A program made the position numbers and the translations under genes. Of a DNA stretch of 64,000 nucleotides, positions 1 through 11,962 are shown piece by piece (position 1 is the first letter of the stretch; each line of letters starts with the position of its first letter). The notes under the pieces were generated by a model. It was given only the letters and a program-made list of their open reading frames with translations. It was not told the origin of the DNA and did not search any database. Source of the DNA: Prunus persica (taxonomy: Eukaryota > Streptophyta > Magnoliopsida > Rosales > Rosaceae); the NCBI RefSeq assembly GCF_000346465.2, contig NC_034012.1, positions 11,537,951 through 11,601,950 of the forward strand. Direction: 5' to 3'.

Positions 1-380
1 CAACGTAGAGCACCGAACCATAGAAAACGGTTCGGTGTCAAACCAATGACACTACAAAAGAAGAAAACAAACCAAACCAAACCGTACGGCTTGGTTTGGG
101 CAGTTTGACCCCGGTTTCGGTTTGTATGCACCCCTAGTTTTGAGGAGGAGTACGTGGACAAGAGGCATATTTACCGGTTTGGCTTAGTATACCTGGAACA
201 CGAATCCTAAGTATCTACATTTAGAATTTATGTATTTTCCCGCATTTCGCACAATCTTCACCATCCTCATTATCTAACCGTTTAAAACAAGACACATAAT
301 CAAACCTTTAAAAAAAAAAAATTAAAAACAAACTTCAAATTAAAAAATAAGATTAAAAAAGTCACATAATCTAAAAATTA
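1..380. other. Intergenic; probable end of a transposable element
   Basis: No gene is visible. Bases 1-150 contain repeated ggtttggtt / aaccaaacc motifs in both orientations (near 20-35, 70-85, 90-125). Such motifs are typical of the terminal part of non-autonomous DNA transposons in dicots. The left part of the element lies outside the window, so it cannot be classified. Bases 230-380 are AT-rich with A-runs. Confidence 0.35.
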
Positions 381-523
381 AAAAAACCAGAAATGCAACT
401 TTCCCTCCCCACCACTATCCCCGACGCCCCTACCAACCCCAACACACCCAAGCATACATACCATCCACCATCTTTCTCCCCAACCCACCCCAACACCACC
501 CAAGCCGTTATATATACCATTCA

Positions 524-526
<3 letters not shown>

Positions 527-567
<41 letters not shown>
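527..567. repeat. (CT)n microsatellite
   Basis: About 20 uninterrupted CT units inside a C-rich, G-poor stretch (about 390-650). The apparent 81-residue reading frame across it is low complexity (an LS repeat) and not a gene. Confidence 0.95.
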
Positions 568-570
<3 letters not shown>

Positions 571-650
571 TAATCTTTCTCTATATTCTTCACAGCCCCC
601 CTTTAATTACCCCTAACCTTTCGGGAAAAAACCTATAGCCTCCCTCCCAC

Positions 651-1769
651 CCACCTTATGGAAAGGGAGTTAATTTTTCTTTTATGTTTTTTATTTAAAC
701 AAATAATTGTTAAATTTAAATAAATTTTATGATAAAAAGGAAAATTAAATACTTATATTGTTCACATGTCATGTCTTTTAAATAGTTAGATTATTATGAT
801 GGTCAAGATTTTGCGAAATACGGGAAAATGCATAAATTCTAAATATAGAGGCTTGAGATCCCCTAAAACATAGTCATAGGTATAATTTTGAGTGATTTGT
901 AGATGGAGGCGAGATTTGTAGGATGTGTATGCTGTTTTTATTATTATGACATAAATTAATTTATTACCTAATTTTATGTTTTAGGGGCATAATTGGTACA
1001 ACAAAATAATTAAAAGCTGAAAAAAAATAATATGTAAACATAAATAAATAAAAATATAATCATATGTAGCATAAAAGTTAAAGAACTTGTATCAACAACA
1101 AAAAAATATGTGAATTTCACCTAACTTATGTTTTCGATTTTGAACTTATATACCAAAATTTCTATTAATTATATCATTATCATCATAATAATAATCATCT
1201 CAATTCATCATAATCATATAAATTGAGGTTGGACGGTTTCAATCTTTGCGTTACACACTCCGCCACCAAAATAATAATAATAATAATAATAAGATGTATA
1301 TCTTAGTTCCATTATATTATTGCATATCTATTTTATTGATTAGACTGCAGTTTCTAGGGAGTTCCACAGTCATGATGAGTAGGGCCAAAACAAAAATAAT
1401 GCAGGTTTTGGCTTTATTTTTCTATTCAATAGAAAACTCGAATAAAAACAAATGAAAGTTCAAGTATAAAATAAGGTTTGACCGATTGTCTTGTCGTTTA
1501 GGGTTATTAATATATAAAACTAGATTATGAAAGACTTATTTTCTACTATTTGTTTTATTTTAGATCGCGATCAGATCACAGTTAATAATACCCACACATG
1601 TTCTTTGGTATATGTCATGTCAACTTGTGGAGTATACCTGCGTAGGAACCTATCGGCCAAAAAGCATAAAACATCTCCTCCTCCTTGTTTTTATATGAAA
1701 TATGAACTCAGCCCTCCTCTTAATGGACAATAATTGTATAGTTAGAATAATTCATTTTCTAAATCCAAG
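651..1769. other. AT-rich intergenic DNA
   Basis: AT-rich sequence with short A- and T-runs and an (AAT)n tract at about 1270-1292. I see no gene, RNA or recognisable element here. Confidence 0.6.
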
Positions 1770-1911
1770 GACTCGAGGTCTAGTACAGTGAAAATAAGGT
1801 CTGATTTATAAATTAACAGTCTTAAGTTTGAACCCTTATAATACATTAGTAGTGTGTGTGAGAAACCTCTATTCTTTAGTAGTTTAGACTATTGTTTGTA
1901 TTAAAAAAAAA
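1770..1911 (+). mobile_element. tRNA-derived SINE, forward copy
   Basis: The region has a box-B-like motif (aagtttgaaccc, about 1823-1834) and a downstream tail containing agtttagactattgtttgta. It ends in an A-run at about 1903-1911. Head, box B, tail and poly-A are in the order expected of a tRNA-derived SINE. The tail resembles those at 11522-11658 and 44586-44703. The 5' edge is approximate. Confidence 0.55.
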
Positions 1912-2033
1912 CTTACTTTAGCAATTTTTGAGGTGTGATTTAGAAAATAAATGATTATAATTATGAAATAGTCATTTATAATTATTTTGAAGTGTCTATA
2001 ACAAGTTTTTTAGTACCACATATTCTATGTTAT

Positions 2034-2734
2034 ATTTACTAATCTGTAATTGGATTAGGAAGAATTGAATTGTGGATGAATTGAAATGAGGAGGAGTTTG
2101 ATTGCGGAGAATTAGATTTCAGATTCCTATTGAAGTTGTTTACTAAACTATATAGATTGAGGAGAGTTAGATTCTGGATTCTTATTGAAGTTGTTTTATT
2201 TTATTTTATTTTATTTTTATTTTTAAGGACATTTCCTATTGAAATGGGCGATAACATATTAAATTCATATACATAACACGGATGCTAGGACTCAAACCCA
2301 GGACCTTGCCTAAGGGAGTAAATACTCCAAACCACTACACTAGTGGGTCCTTTGCGCATTAAAGTTTTTTACTAAATCATATGGAATTGGAGTATGACTG
2401 GTACTAATTACTAAAATGTCATCGTTGTTGGGTTAAAGTAGATGGTAAATTTGGCAAAATTTTAAAATATATGGCAAATTTGAAATTTTTAAATTTTTGT
2501 GAGGATATAATGGATAAAAAAATGATTTCATAATGTGTTACTTCTTCAGAAATTAGAATACCACCTCCCACCTAAGAATTGAATTCTTCCAAAATCAGGA
2601 ATTCAGGAATTCAATTCCTAATTTTGTATGGGTCCTACTTACTTTTTAATTCTTTGATGTGAATTAAACATAGAAAACCTCCATATGTGGAATTCAATTC
2701 CTGATAAAAATTCTAATTCTTGATTAATAAACAC
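2034..2734 (+). mobile_element. hAT-like MITE, copy A, carrying a nested SINE
   Basis: The ends are imperfect inverted repeats: tttactaatctgtaattgg at the left, and the complement of a gattaataaac-type end at the right. The interior is rich in gaattcaattcc-type motifs. The same sequence family occurs in opposite orientation at 7332-7738. An internal imperfect tandem repeat of about 60 bp (2090-2195) includes the motif ttgaagttgttt twice. The copy is interrupted by a SINE at 2198-2357. The assignment to hAT is by general resemblance only. Confidence 0.6.
2198..2357 (-). mobile_element. tRNA-derived SINE inserted in MITE copy A
   Basis: Read on the minus strand, it starts near 2357 with a box-A-like segment (ctagtgtagtggtttggag). 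It continues through a box B (gggtttgagtcct) and ends in an A-rich tail, seen as a tttta repeat at about 2195-2225 on the plus strand. It is flanked by attgaagttgttt (2184-2196) and attaaagtttttt (2358-2370), an imperfect 13-bp target-site duplication. The related MITE at 7332-7738 lacks it. Confidence 0.75.
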
Positions 2735-3463
2735 ACCACTAATATAATTTTGATGTAAGTATAAACGGTCTCTTTTGGGTGTTTTTTTTTTCAATTTTCT
2801 TTTTTAAAATTTAAATTTCGTGCCTCAGGGTCCAAGACTTTTACTTGTCCGATTAGGTAACCGTCTCACAAGTCTCAATCCAGAAATATCCCCATTATTT
2901 ATTGAAGTAAAGGAGACCCACCACCACACAATCCATGATCCCATAGAATTAGAAACCCAATTCTGTTATCTTCTAATATTAACAAATAATCATGTTCCAC
3001 GTCAGCAAATGAAACGAAAAAATATTTTACAAAGAGCCGCCTTGTTCTTGTGGACCGAAGACCTTGTGGTCCAGTCAGCATGCAATATTAATGCTACGAC
3101 GTTGATAAGATTCATAATATATATAACCTATACACTCCATGTTAGGCTAGCTAGGGTAGCTAGTAGCTAGCCACTAAGCCAACTTTGTTCAAGTCAAGGC
3201 TTACTAAAAACAAGGCCGGTTACGAGATTTTGAAGGCCCTGTGTTAAAATTTGTTATGACTTAATGTTATAAAATAATTTTTTTTATAACTAAATGCATC
3301 ATCCATTAGGATGTAATAACAATTAAAAATCAAATTTATAAATTTTTTAATGTTTACATTTGATAACATTAAATATTAATATATTCGGTTAAAAAGATAA
3401 GAGTTCAAGAGATAGAAGAATGCATGAATTTTTTTTTGAGTTTTATTTTGAGCGGAAGAAAGG

Positions 3464-3545
3464 TTTTTTTTTTTTGGATTTTGAGACTCGAACTTGGGCA
3501 TTGTACCAAGGGATATGAGTTAGAAACAAATTCCACCACATACAC
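3464..3545 (-). mobile_element. Short SINE fragment, reverse orientation
   Basis: A 12-base T-run (minus-strand poly-A, 3464-3475) is followed by a minus-strand box B, aagttcgagtctc. The 5' part is degenerate and the copy looks truncated. Confidence 0.4.
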
Positions 3546-3596
3546 TTTTGTTTCATTGTGTTGCATACTGCAGTTTTTATAATATTAATATATATA

Positions 3597-3950
3597 AGGG
3601 AGATTCACTATTATACCCAATATGGGGGCCCAAATTATAAAAATACCCTACATAAAATGGACTTTAGAAACACACCCAAAGCCCATTTACAACATAACAA
3701 AAAAGCTTTTAACTTCTTATAAATTACAAAACTGCCATCAATTTCTTAAAACAAGCCCAACCCCAAAATCTCATAAAAATACCTAAAGCACTCAATAGGG
3801 CATCAAAGTAATTTAATAATCAATATTAAATTCAATAAGGCCAGCTATCATTTTTTGGATTTTTTTTGGGTTTGTTTATAGGAATTCAATTGTGTAGGGT
3901 TTATTTATAATATTAGTGCTAGAAATGGGTATATCACTAAATATCTCTAT
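3597..3950. mobile_element. MITE-like element with terminal inverted repeats
   Basis: The left end agattcactattataccca and the right end, whose complement reads agatatttagtgatataccca, form an imperfect inverted repeat of about 20 bp around 350 bp of non-coding sequence. No target-site duplication could be fixed by eye. Confidence 0.45.
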
Positions 3951-3999
3951 ATATAATATAAAGTCAAAAAAGTTCGGAGCCCTAAACAATCAGAAGCCC

Positions 4000-6900
4000 T
4001 ATGCAATAACGCCACTTACACCAGGTGTGATATCCGTGACTTATACATGTGAACCACATATAGAGTATTGGCCACATGTTCCATAACAATGGTCCAAGCA
4101 TGGTGTTGCTTTTGATATTGGGCCACGACAACTAATCTGACGTGGCCGTGACGTCTGTAGCTTTTGCTCCTTTTGCTACTAGTGTTTTGTTTCATTTAAA
4201 GTAATCTTGTATAAAGATTAAAAAAAATAAATAAATATATTTTTTAATTAAAATAAGGTACCTAGGTTCAATAGATTGAGGAAATTTCTACTACTAATAA
4301 ATGTAGTATAACACATTATATAAACATATCCATGGAAAAATAAAATAAATGAAGCACAAACTTTATATTTTCCACATAATTTCTCCATTGCACGTCAAAA
4401 AAAGAAAAATAGAGAGTAAATCTAAAGAACAAGAAGAAAAACATGAGTCGTGAAGGAGTTGGCCCTCTTTGGCTTGGTCTTCTTTGAGACATTTTATCAA
4501 AGAGATTGCCCTCGTCCGACACAAAAAATTATGAAAACTTGACATCTCATAGCTAACCCTTAATAGATTAGCCCCTGCGTAAGTTGAGCAAGATTGTGAA
4601 TGGAAGAGCCATGTTTCAACCTAATCAAAATATTTAGTTTTGATTCTACATATCTATCTCATACTACTTGTGTTAAGATCAATTTGACATATATAACTAT
4701 AAAAAATATATATATATATATATATATAATTATTTTATTTATTTATTTGTAGCTTTTTCTCTTTCTTTCTTGACGTTGACACTACAGTTCAGATCGTGTG
4801 AATAGGGCTACATATAGTTGAAAGCATGCTGCACAACCCAAACATCAACAACCGTATATGGGGCCTTGAGTTGAACTATTGATCGGATGGGATTGTTAAT
4901 GATAAACTGATGATTGATTGAAGTAAAATGCGGGCCCATTGATCATATATCTTTAAAAAACTACGGAACTAATCTAAGATGACTTATTATACAAAAATTC
5001 TTATAAAGTCTATCTGGAGAGAAAACTTCAAAATTAATCGCTCGTTAATTTCTAGTTAGATATTTATAAACAATTTTAATAATACTACCAACTAGAACCA
5101 TATAAGATATACTGAAACTACGACGAACTTTATATTTCTCTTTATGCCTGCTAAATCTAAGGAGTAAATTGAGAAAGCAAAGTGTTTATGTTCAATGTTT
5201 GAACAAGAGGGTGACATGAACTCATGACATATCTCCATCCGCACATTTATTTATTTATTTTTCATTGATTTGCATTCAAACTTCTCCCAAACTTTCTTTG
5301 ACAAGAACGGGAGCCATCAGATACAGTGTACAATGCTATCTTTCTTTTCGGTCGAATGTACAATGCTATCCAAACAAAGTTGATGTGATGGTTTCATGGG
5401 ACCGGAAAAGAGAGTTGAGGGTGAGTTTTTCACATTGCATTATCCAGAACTGACAGTGGGTTACAAATATATATGACCAATTACCAAATCATATATAATT
5501 TTTTTTTGATGAATTAATATAGAAATTCTCAACATCGGATCCGGTTTTTAATTGAACAAAATGTATCGATAACGTATTTGTACGTTTAGTTGGCAATAAT
5601 AATATCAACACATTATCAATGACATATCAAACAGTCCGATACAAAGCTGGTCGACTATCTAGTCATATGGTTCGCACTGAAAGAACATGCACTAAAAGAC
5701 AACTTACGAGAGGGAGAAATATACTTAGGGATGGTCAAAACATGGAAACAGGAAGCAGAAATGAATCTGATGTGATTAGTCAAAGCCCATGGGTTCATAG
5801 TCCTCTAATGGGTAATGGCATCCTTGTCTTGTTACCTGTCACTCCTCGAGAGACTAACTTGTAGAACGAGTACTATAGGTGTCCATCACTCACTGTAACA
5901 CAAGATTTGGTCAAAATTTCATATTTCTAGGAATTAAAGATCCGTGGAAATAACATCAATTATCACATGCTTTTTTTAGACCTTTCTCGTTTTTTCACAT
6001 ATAGTTTTTCTGATGGGTAGTGGTAGCCAGCATAGAATGAGTTGGGCATGAAATGCATAGAATCAGGGGAAATTGCATATTTGACATGTTTGAAAAACGA
6101 TCTAAATTGATAGTATGACAATACGTATTATATATGTCACACTTTTTGATAACATTTTGACATTAAAATCTGCATACGAAGAATATATTTTCAAGATTAC
6201 GGAAAGATATGAAATGAAGACTCTAGGCATACATGGATTTTTTGATGCATGCATGCACTTGTTGAATATTCTTGTCAAAGATATATTTATTAAAGGAGGA
6301 CTTATTAAACAAATGGAAATGGGAAGTAGAATTCCCTTTCAAATAGGGTTAGGGTTCCTAAGTTTAGGGTATCGCTATCTTTATATATATATTTATATAT
6401 CTATATATACGGTTGCCATACACTACCACCAATGTGACCGACCGAGCTCCACAACGGAAACAATTGGGTATATTCATGCATATATAGTTGTCATTGCTGT
6501 CAAAATCTTGACCATCTTTTTCTCTTTTCAATTCAAAATCTTCTTTACGAAATTGCTTTAGAAATTGTTCCGCTGTCGTTACATATAATCTAGGCACATC
6601 AATCACTTCTAGCTCTTCATGACACATGTAAATTAGGATCACTGTACCTGCCCAAAAAAAGGATCTATATTCTTTTTCAAGAGAAGTGTCAAATATCAAT
6701 TATTAAATTTGAATTTGATGACTAATGTGATAATTTAGGATTTTACATTCTACGCGATATGTCAAATTAAAATATTATTTTATTACATATTGTTTATTAG
6801 TTTACTACAATCTAGGCACATTTTACTTGAATAACAATAATAAAAAAATAATAATAAAACATTACAAAGTCAAATAGTTAAAAATAATAACAAAAGAGAG

Positions 6901-7331
6901 AAATGTTATTTCAGGTATGGTTCAATATTTCAGTTGAATTTTCCTTGAAGATATTCGTAGTAATGGACATAACTAAAGACTATATTTAGTGAAAAACAAT
7001 TTTAGTCGGTCACCCCTTGATTAATTTATGTCGCTGTTGATATTAATCTTTCCCTATCAATCACTAATATAATCTTCAAAAATGAAAATAAAAAACACCA
7101 ATAAATAATAATGATGGTTTCACGTGTGGTCAATTTTGTGCCAAGGACAAAGCCACTCTTAGACTAGACTATGGAGTGGACTCTAGCACAGTACACGTTT
7201 TTAGAAAAAAAAAAAACATTAATTTCGTGGTAGTCTTTAAGAACTTAGCAAGCTCCACTCCTGCAAGAATTGATCTACTTAAATCCGAACAATTTCTTTT
7301 ATGCATATACAAAGTTACTGTCTCCACTTAA
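4000..7331. other. Long AT-rich intergenic region without a convincing gene
   Basis: It contains a (TA)n tract (4707-4729) and two copies of tgtacaatgctatc near 5327 and 5355. Several short reading frames are present without recognisable domains. One minus-strand open stretch (about 6430-6650) has balanced, protein-like composition and could be a decayed exon (listed separately). Otherwise I see nothing functional. Confidence 0.5.
6430..6650 (-). pseudogene. Possible orphan exon or gene relic
   Basis: A minus-strand open frame has non-repetitive, charged composition and includes the segment ELEVIDVPRLYVTTAEQFL. It follows a polypyrimidine tract and a cag that could be a splice acceptor near 6650. 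I do not recognise the family. There is no matching upstream or downstream exon and the surroundings are AT-rich, so a relic or a chance frame are both possible. Confidence 0.2.
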
Positions 7332-7738
7332 GTTTGTTTACTCATCAGGAATTAAAGTTAGAATCAGAAATTGAATTTCAATTATGAAAGATTCATGCGT
7401 TTACTTCTAATTTTTGGGTGGGATGTTGTATTCTAATTATTGGAAAACTAATTTATTAGGAAATCTTCTTTTTACCCATTATATCCTCACACAATTTTAC
7501 AATTTTAAAATTTGTCATATACTTTAACCTAACTACGAGAACATTTTAATAATTAGCACCACTTATATCCCAATTCCGTATAGTTTAATAAACAACTTTA
7601 ACATGAATTCAAAATATAACTCTCCTCAATTCATATAGTTTAATAAATAATTTTGATAAAAATTTAAAATTTAATTTTTCTCAATCCAACTCTTCCTCAA
7701 TTCAATTCATTCAAATCTAATTACAAATCAGTAGACAT
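7332..7738 (-). mobile_element. hAT-like MITE, copy B (inverted relative to copy A)
   Basis: The plus strand begins tgtttactcatcaggaatt and ends with the complement of a tgtctactgatttgtaatt-type terminus, giving imperfect inverted repeats. Its reverse complement follows copy A (2034-2734) for most of its length, including the segment gaggatataatggataaaa/gggtaaaa. It contains no SINE and shows the uninterrupted target site. Confidence 0.6.
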
Positions 7739-9317
7739 ATCATTAAATTATAACAACTCCTTACACAAAGTCACTGGAATCCGCTTTGTGACTTCATGTT
7801 GAAAACGAGAATCAAATAAACAAATTGCAGCTGGGCGGCTTGGAGGCTGGGAGCCATGTGTGAACGCTAGGTGTAGTGTAGACTAGTGTAGAAGCTACGT
7901 TTTGTGTGTTGCTGTAGCAAGGTCTACGATTGCGTCAGTGGGGGGCTAACGTGGTGATATTATTGTGGTGCCAGCTAGTAATGTAATTGTGATAAGAAGA
8001 GCCAATACACACAATTAGACCTCCCCAGGGAAAAGGATCTGCATGTGTCAACACAAACACAGTTTAACGACTTTAGATGCAAATCGGGTCAAAAGTATCT
8101 GGACAGATACATCAATCCGCTCCAGCTGAGACGGAGGACTGTCATAGGGTAGAATCCCATTACGTGTGGCAGTATATTGATTCGGGATATCAAAACAGTG
8201 TTCTTCGTGATATACAAATTTTTCTACCAACTGAGAGATTAACTAGAGAGAGAGAAGTTGACGAGGTTGATTGCCATGCTCTTGATTGTGCGAGCCTGCA
8301 CAGTTGGGATTGTTGAATATATCCCAATGGCCATTTGGTGCTTCAAAAGAAATATGTGAAATAGTTCTTCCCATTCCTAATTTGTCTTTTCCTTGTTACA
8401 ATTTTATTTGCGTTAAACAAGATTACAAACAGAAACCTTTTTGTCTTTGAGATTAAGAGCTACCTTTCTGGAATCTACTAATTATGAAATAGGATAATCC
8501 AATTAGAATTAGGGTTGAAAGTTTAGAATTAAGAGAGTTGAAAATTTTGAATTTATATTAGAAAGATAGTTCAATGAACAAAAACAAAACTCAAGGTTTT
8601 ATCTGCCCAGGAAAAGAGTCCGTAACTCATTATTATCTCATGAACTTTCAAACCGTGTTTGAATTTCATTTTAAATGCCAACAAAAACAAGAGTCAATTT
8701 CAATATGAATTGTTAGAAAAGAAGACAAAATCTGAAATAGAGATATGCTTTTCTATTTTGGTATATATACACAGGACTTTGGAGTAATGGTATTTTAGTT
8801 GTTTGAAAAAATAACTTCTTTTTCTCTTCTGATTCTCCCTCGTTATTCCATTCTTGGTTGCTTATATTTAAGACATTTAGCTCATTGTTTATTTTTGATA
8901 AGCTTATTAGTTTTAAAAATTTGAGAATTTTCTCCAACGCCAACGCTATATATTTTCTACTCCCTTTCCCTGCTTTCCTTCTTATTTACAGTGATTATGC
9001 ACGATGTAATAACGTGCGGACGTCCGCATAAGAAAATAACTGTATATATAAATTTTCAGCCGTAAGTGTAATTTTTTTTTTAATAATAATTATGGGTACG
9101 TAAATATTACGTAGCATAATCCTGCATGCTGCGTACGTGATCTGATTGATTAAAAGAGGGGACCATATTTATTTCATATTTAAATATCTGATAGAGGAGG
9201 GAGATAATTTGCGGCTAGCTCTGTAATTTGTCGTCATAACAAGACACGTCTCCTTAAAAGGGCGGTACCCAATTCCATTGACTTCCCAATTTGCTTCGCT
9301 TGCTTTCCTTCCCCTCC
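7739..9317. other. Upstream region of the MYB gene
   Basis: Apparently single-copy intergenic sequence with no gene recognised. Several short frames (for example 8077-8316) have no identifiable domain. The last 300 bases before the TATA-like run are the likely promoter. They include an acacgtc motif at about 9243 and a gtacgtgatc motif near 9133; I would not assign regulators on these alone. Confidence 0.4.
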
Positions 9318-9331
9318 CTATATATATATAT
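9318..9331 (+). promoter_or_regulatory. Candidate TATA element of the MYB gene
   Basis: A ctatatatatatatc run lies about 220 bp upstream of the MYB start codon and about 95 bp upstream of the CT tract. It is a plausible TATA box, which would place the long CT tract inside the 5' untranslated region. Position and sequence are the only evidence. Confidence 0.45.
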
Positions 9332-9417
9332 CCCACCTCACACTTGCCCTACACCAACATTTCTGCTCTTCGTTTGCTTCTTCACCTCAAACCAAGTGAT
9401 CAATACCTCAAAATCCC

Positions 9418-9422
<5 letters not shown>

Positions 9423-9497
<75 letters not shown>
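9423..9497. repeat. (CT)n microsatellite in the MYB 5' leader
   Basis: About 37 uninterrupted CT units end 50 bp before the MYB ATG at 9548. It is probably transcribed, given the TATA-like run upstream. Frames across it encode only a long LS repeat. Confidence 0.95.
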
Positions 9498-9499
<2 letters not shown>

Positions 9500-9547
9500 A
9501 GCATACATTACTGGTTTCTAAACTAGTTTTTGTTTTCGACGAATATT

Positions 9548-11045
9548 ATGGGGAAAATTCCTTGTTGTGACAAAAACGGATTGAAAAGGGGTCCATGGAC
9601 TCCGGAGGAAGATAAAAAACTGATTGATTACATTCAGAAACACGGGCATGGGAGATGGCGAACCCTACCTAAGAATGCAGGTTAATTAATTTACAAATGA
9701 GTACTTTTGCATTATTTTTTCTTTCTTTTTCTTTTTTGTTTAATTAATTGTGGTTTAAGTAGTATATTTTTATACTAGGATATATATAAGGCTTTAATAA
9801 CCCTTTGTTGTTTTGTGTGTAGGGCTAAAAAGGTGTGGAAAGAGCTGTCGCCTCAGGTGGGCAAACTATCTGAGACCTGACATTAAGAGAGGGAGGTTCT
9901 CATTTGAAGAAGAAGAGATCATAATACAGTTACACAGTGTTTTGGGAAACAAGTACGTCTTCATCCCCCGGTCAATTAAGCTACATTCCCCTCATTAATT
10001 ACATTCATTCTACCTAATTAGAAATCAGTCCAAAAAATAAAAAAGGTGTTTTTGTTAAAAAGACTTTTGGCATGCACACGATATTATTATTAGAGGATTT
10101 GGCACGCTATATTATTAGACCGTCAATCTGAATTATCAAAGATTTGTATAAGTCAATAGTATCATACTATAGTTTGCTGCGTGAGTTATTTTCATGCATT
10201 TTCCTAAAACTTTTCTATCTTACCTAACTATAAGCTAATAATTAAACATTTCCTCTTTCGACCTTGTTAGGTGGTCTGCTATTGCCTCTCGCTTGCCAGG
10301 AAGAACCGACAACGAGATCAAGAACTATTGGAACACACACATCAGAAAGAGGCTATTGAGAATGGGAATTGATCCTGTGACTCACACCCCACGTCTTGAT
10401 CTTCTTGAACTCTCCTCCGCCATCTGTTCAACTCTCTACAACTCATCATCACCACACAATCCGCAGATTAATGTTCCAAATCTGCTTGGAATTGGACCTA
10501 TAATGGATCCAGACCTCCTCAACTTGGCCACCACTTTCCTATCATGCCAGCAAAACCAAATTGGTTTTTCACAAATTAATCAAACCCAATTAACCCAACC
10601 AAGCCAGATCCAAAACCCGGTTCAAGAAATCCAATCTTGCACAACATCAAACACTTTAAATGTCCCATTTCTTAGCTACCCGGGTTCTTCAAATGTAGCT
10701 GGCCAGGGTTTTGTTCCTACAACAAACCAGTTGGGTTCTTATGACTCTAAATACGAATCCATGATTAGCCACATTCCACACCAAAACTACAACCAGCCAT
10801 GCACTTCCAATAACGTGAATCAATATCAAAACTTTCAGAACATGAGTAGTTTTGGTTCAGTTCTATCGTCAACACCTTCGTCAAGCCCGGCAACCACGTT
10901 GAATTCGTCACCGGCTATAACCTACATCAATAGTAGCACTGAAGATGAGAGGGATAGTTTCTGCAGCAATATCTTAATGTACCATGACATTCCCAATGCC
11001 CTGAACGCCAACAAACTTTTGTACCAAAAAAACATCATAAATTAA
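9548..11045 (+). CDS. R2R3-MYB transcription factor, subgroup 11 (MYB41/49/74/102 type)
   Basis: Three exons, 9548-9680, 9823-9952 and 10271-11045, encode 345 residues. The R2 repeat (about residues 12-62) keeps its three Trp (GPW, GRW, LRW). R3 (about 65-115) has Phe in place of the first Trp and keeps the other two (NKW, NYW). Both introns sit at the positions usual for plant R2R3-MYBs. After the DNA-binding domain, [17 protein letters not shown] and the C-terminal [14 protein letters not shown] plus a Ser/Asp-rich end match the Arabidopsis MYB102/MYB74/MYB41/MYB49 clade. Known members act in the nucleus in stress, wound, cutin and suberin responses. No bHLH-interaction signature is evident in R3, as expected for this clade. 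The start is the first ATG after the CT tract. The exact orthologue among the four is uncertain. MYB49 (At5g54230) lies close to PHOS32 and BBX29 in Arabidopsis, which would fit the neighbours here. Confidence 0.95.
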
Positions 11046-11521
11046 CTAGTTGAGGGTGTGTAGCATGCAGGAATCAAAGTTGGTGTCAGTTTTTAAATTA
11101 GTGTTCTGAGTTTATCTTGGAATTTGAATTCATTAATGTATGATTTTCTAATTATTTTTAGAACGTTTATTTAAGTTTAACAACATTAATTTCTACCTCA
11201 TTTTGAGTAAAAAGTTGATTTTGTTTGCGTGCATATCTTGTCAAGAAATTTTAAGGATGTTGAAAAAGCAGTTGAAGGGAAATTGAAAGTGCAGTGGACC
11301 GGAAGTGAAAAAGAAACACTAGAAAATGGGTCTATGTCTATAATAAATATTGGAGTTCCTTGTACGTTTTAACCTCTATCTTTTCTTTGGAACATTTGAC
11401 TTGGTTACCTCAAACCAGACAAATAGTCGACAGAATCTTTGGAGCCTTGGACTTCCCCTGATTTGAGATAACCAATTTTGTTTCGCTTTTGAATTTCTTC
11501 TTGGAGTTAATTGGAGTTGCC
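11046..11521. other. MYB 3' region and spacer
   Basis: AT-rich sequence after the MYB stop codon, probably including its 3' untranslated region (an aattaatgtatg-type AT-rich stretch at about 11130-11160). No other feature is seen. Confidence 0.4.
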
Positions 11522-11658
11522 AATGAGGTCTAGGTTAGTGGAAAAAAAAATAACTTGCAGATAAGATGTTTTATGTTCGAACTTTCATGATATTATTTGT
11601 GTGTGTATGAAAAATCCTCATCTTTTCTAGTTTAGATTGTCTCTTGTACTAAAAAAAA
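11522..11658 (+). mobile_element. tRNA-derived SINE, forward copy
   Basis: It opens gaggtctaggttagtgg and has a box-B-like atgttcgaac. The tail contains ctagtttagattgtctcttgta and ends in A8 at 11651-11658. Same general organisation and tail as the copy at 1770-1911. Confidence 0.55.
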
Positions 11659-11962
11659 GAGTTAATTGGGGTTTTTTTCCTCACTCCTTTTTGTGTGTAT
11701 TTTTTTCCTATTCTATTTTAACTAGAGTTCTCTTGAATGAACAAATTAAAAGTTTAACTACACGAGCACTCTTATGATGTTTAGCTGGTTTCATTTTTAA
11801 CGTTGCGCAGGTCTAGATTTACAAAAACACTATTTTCTAAGAGTAATTGTAAATTAAACTTTCTGTTACTTTTCCGTTATTGTGCTCAATCTTTGTTTTT
11901 TGGAAGGCTTAAATGTAAAATTAATGTCTGTGTTTTATCATGTTGGCCAATTTATTCTATGT

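Noticed and set aside
393..638. 81-residue plus-strand frame
   Set aside because: It is created by a C-rich tract and a CT microsatellite (LS repeat), with no domain.
9278..9526. Two overlapping frames with long LS repeats
   Set aside because: Artefacts of the CT tract in the MYB leader; the MYB start lies downstream.
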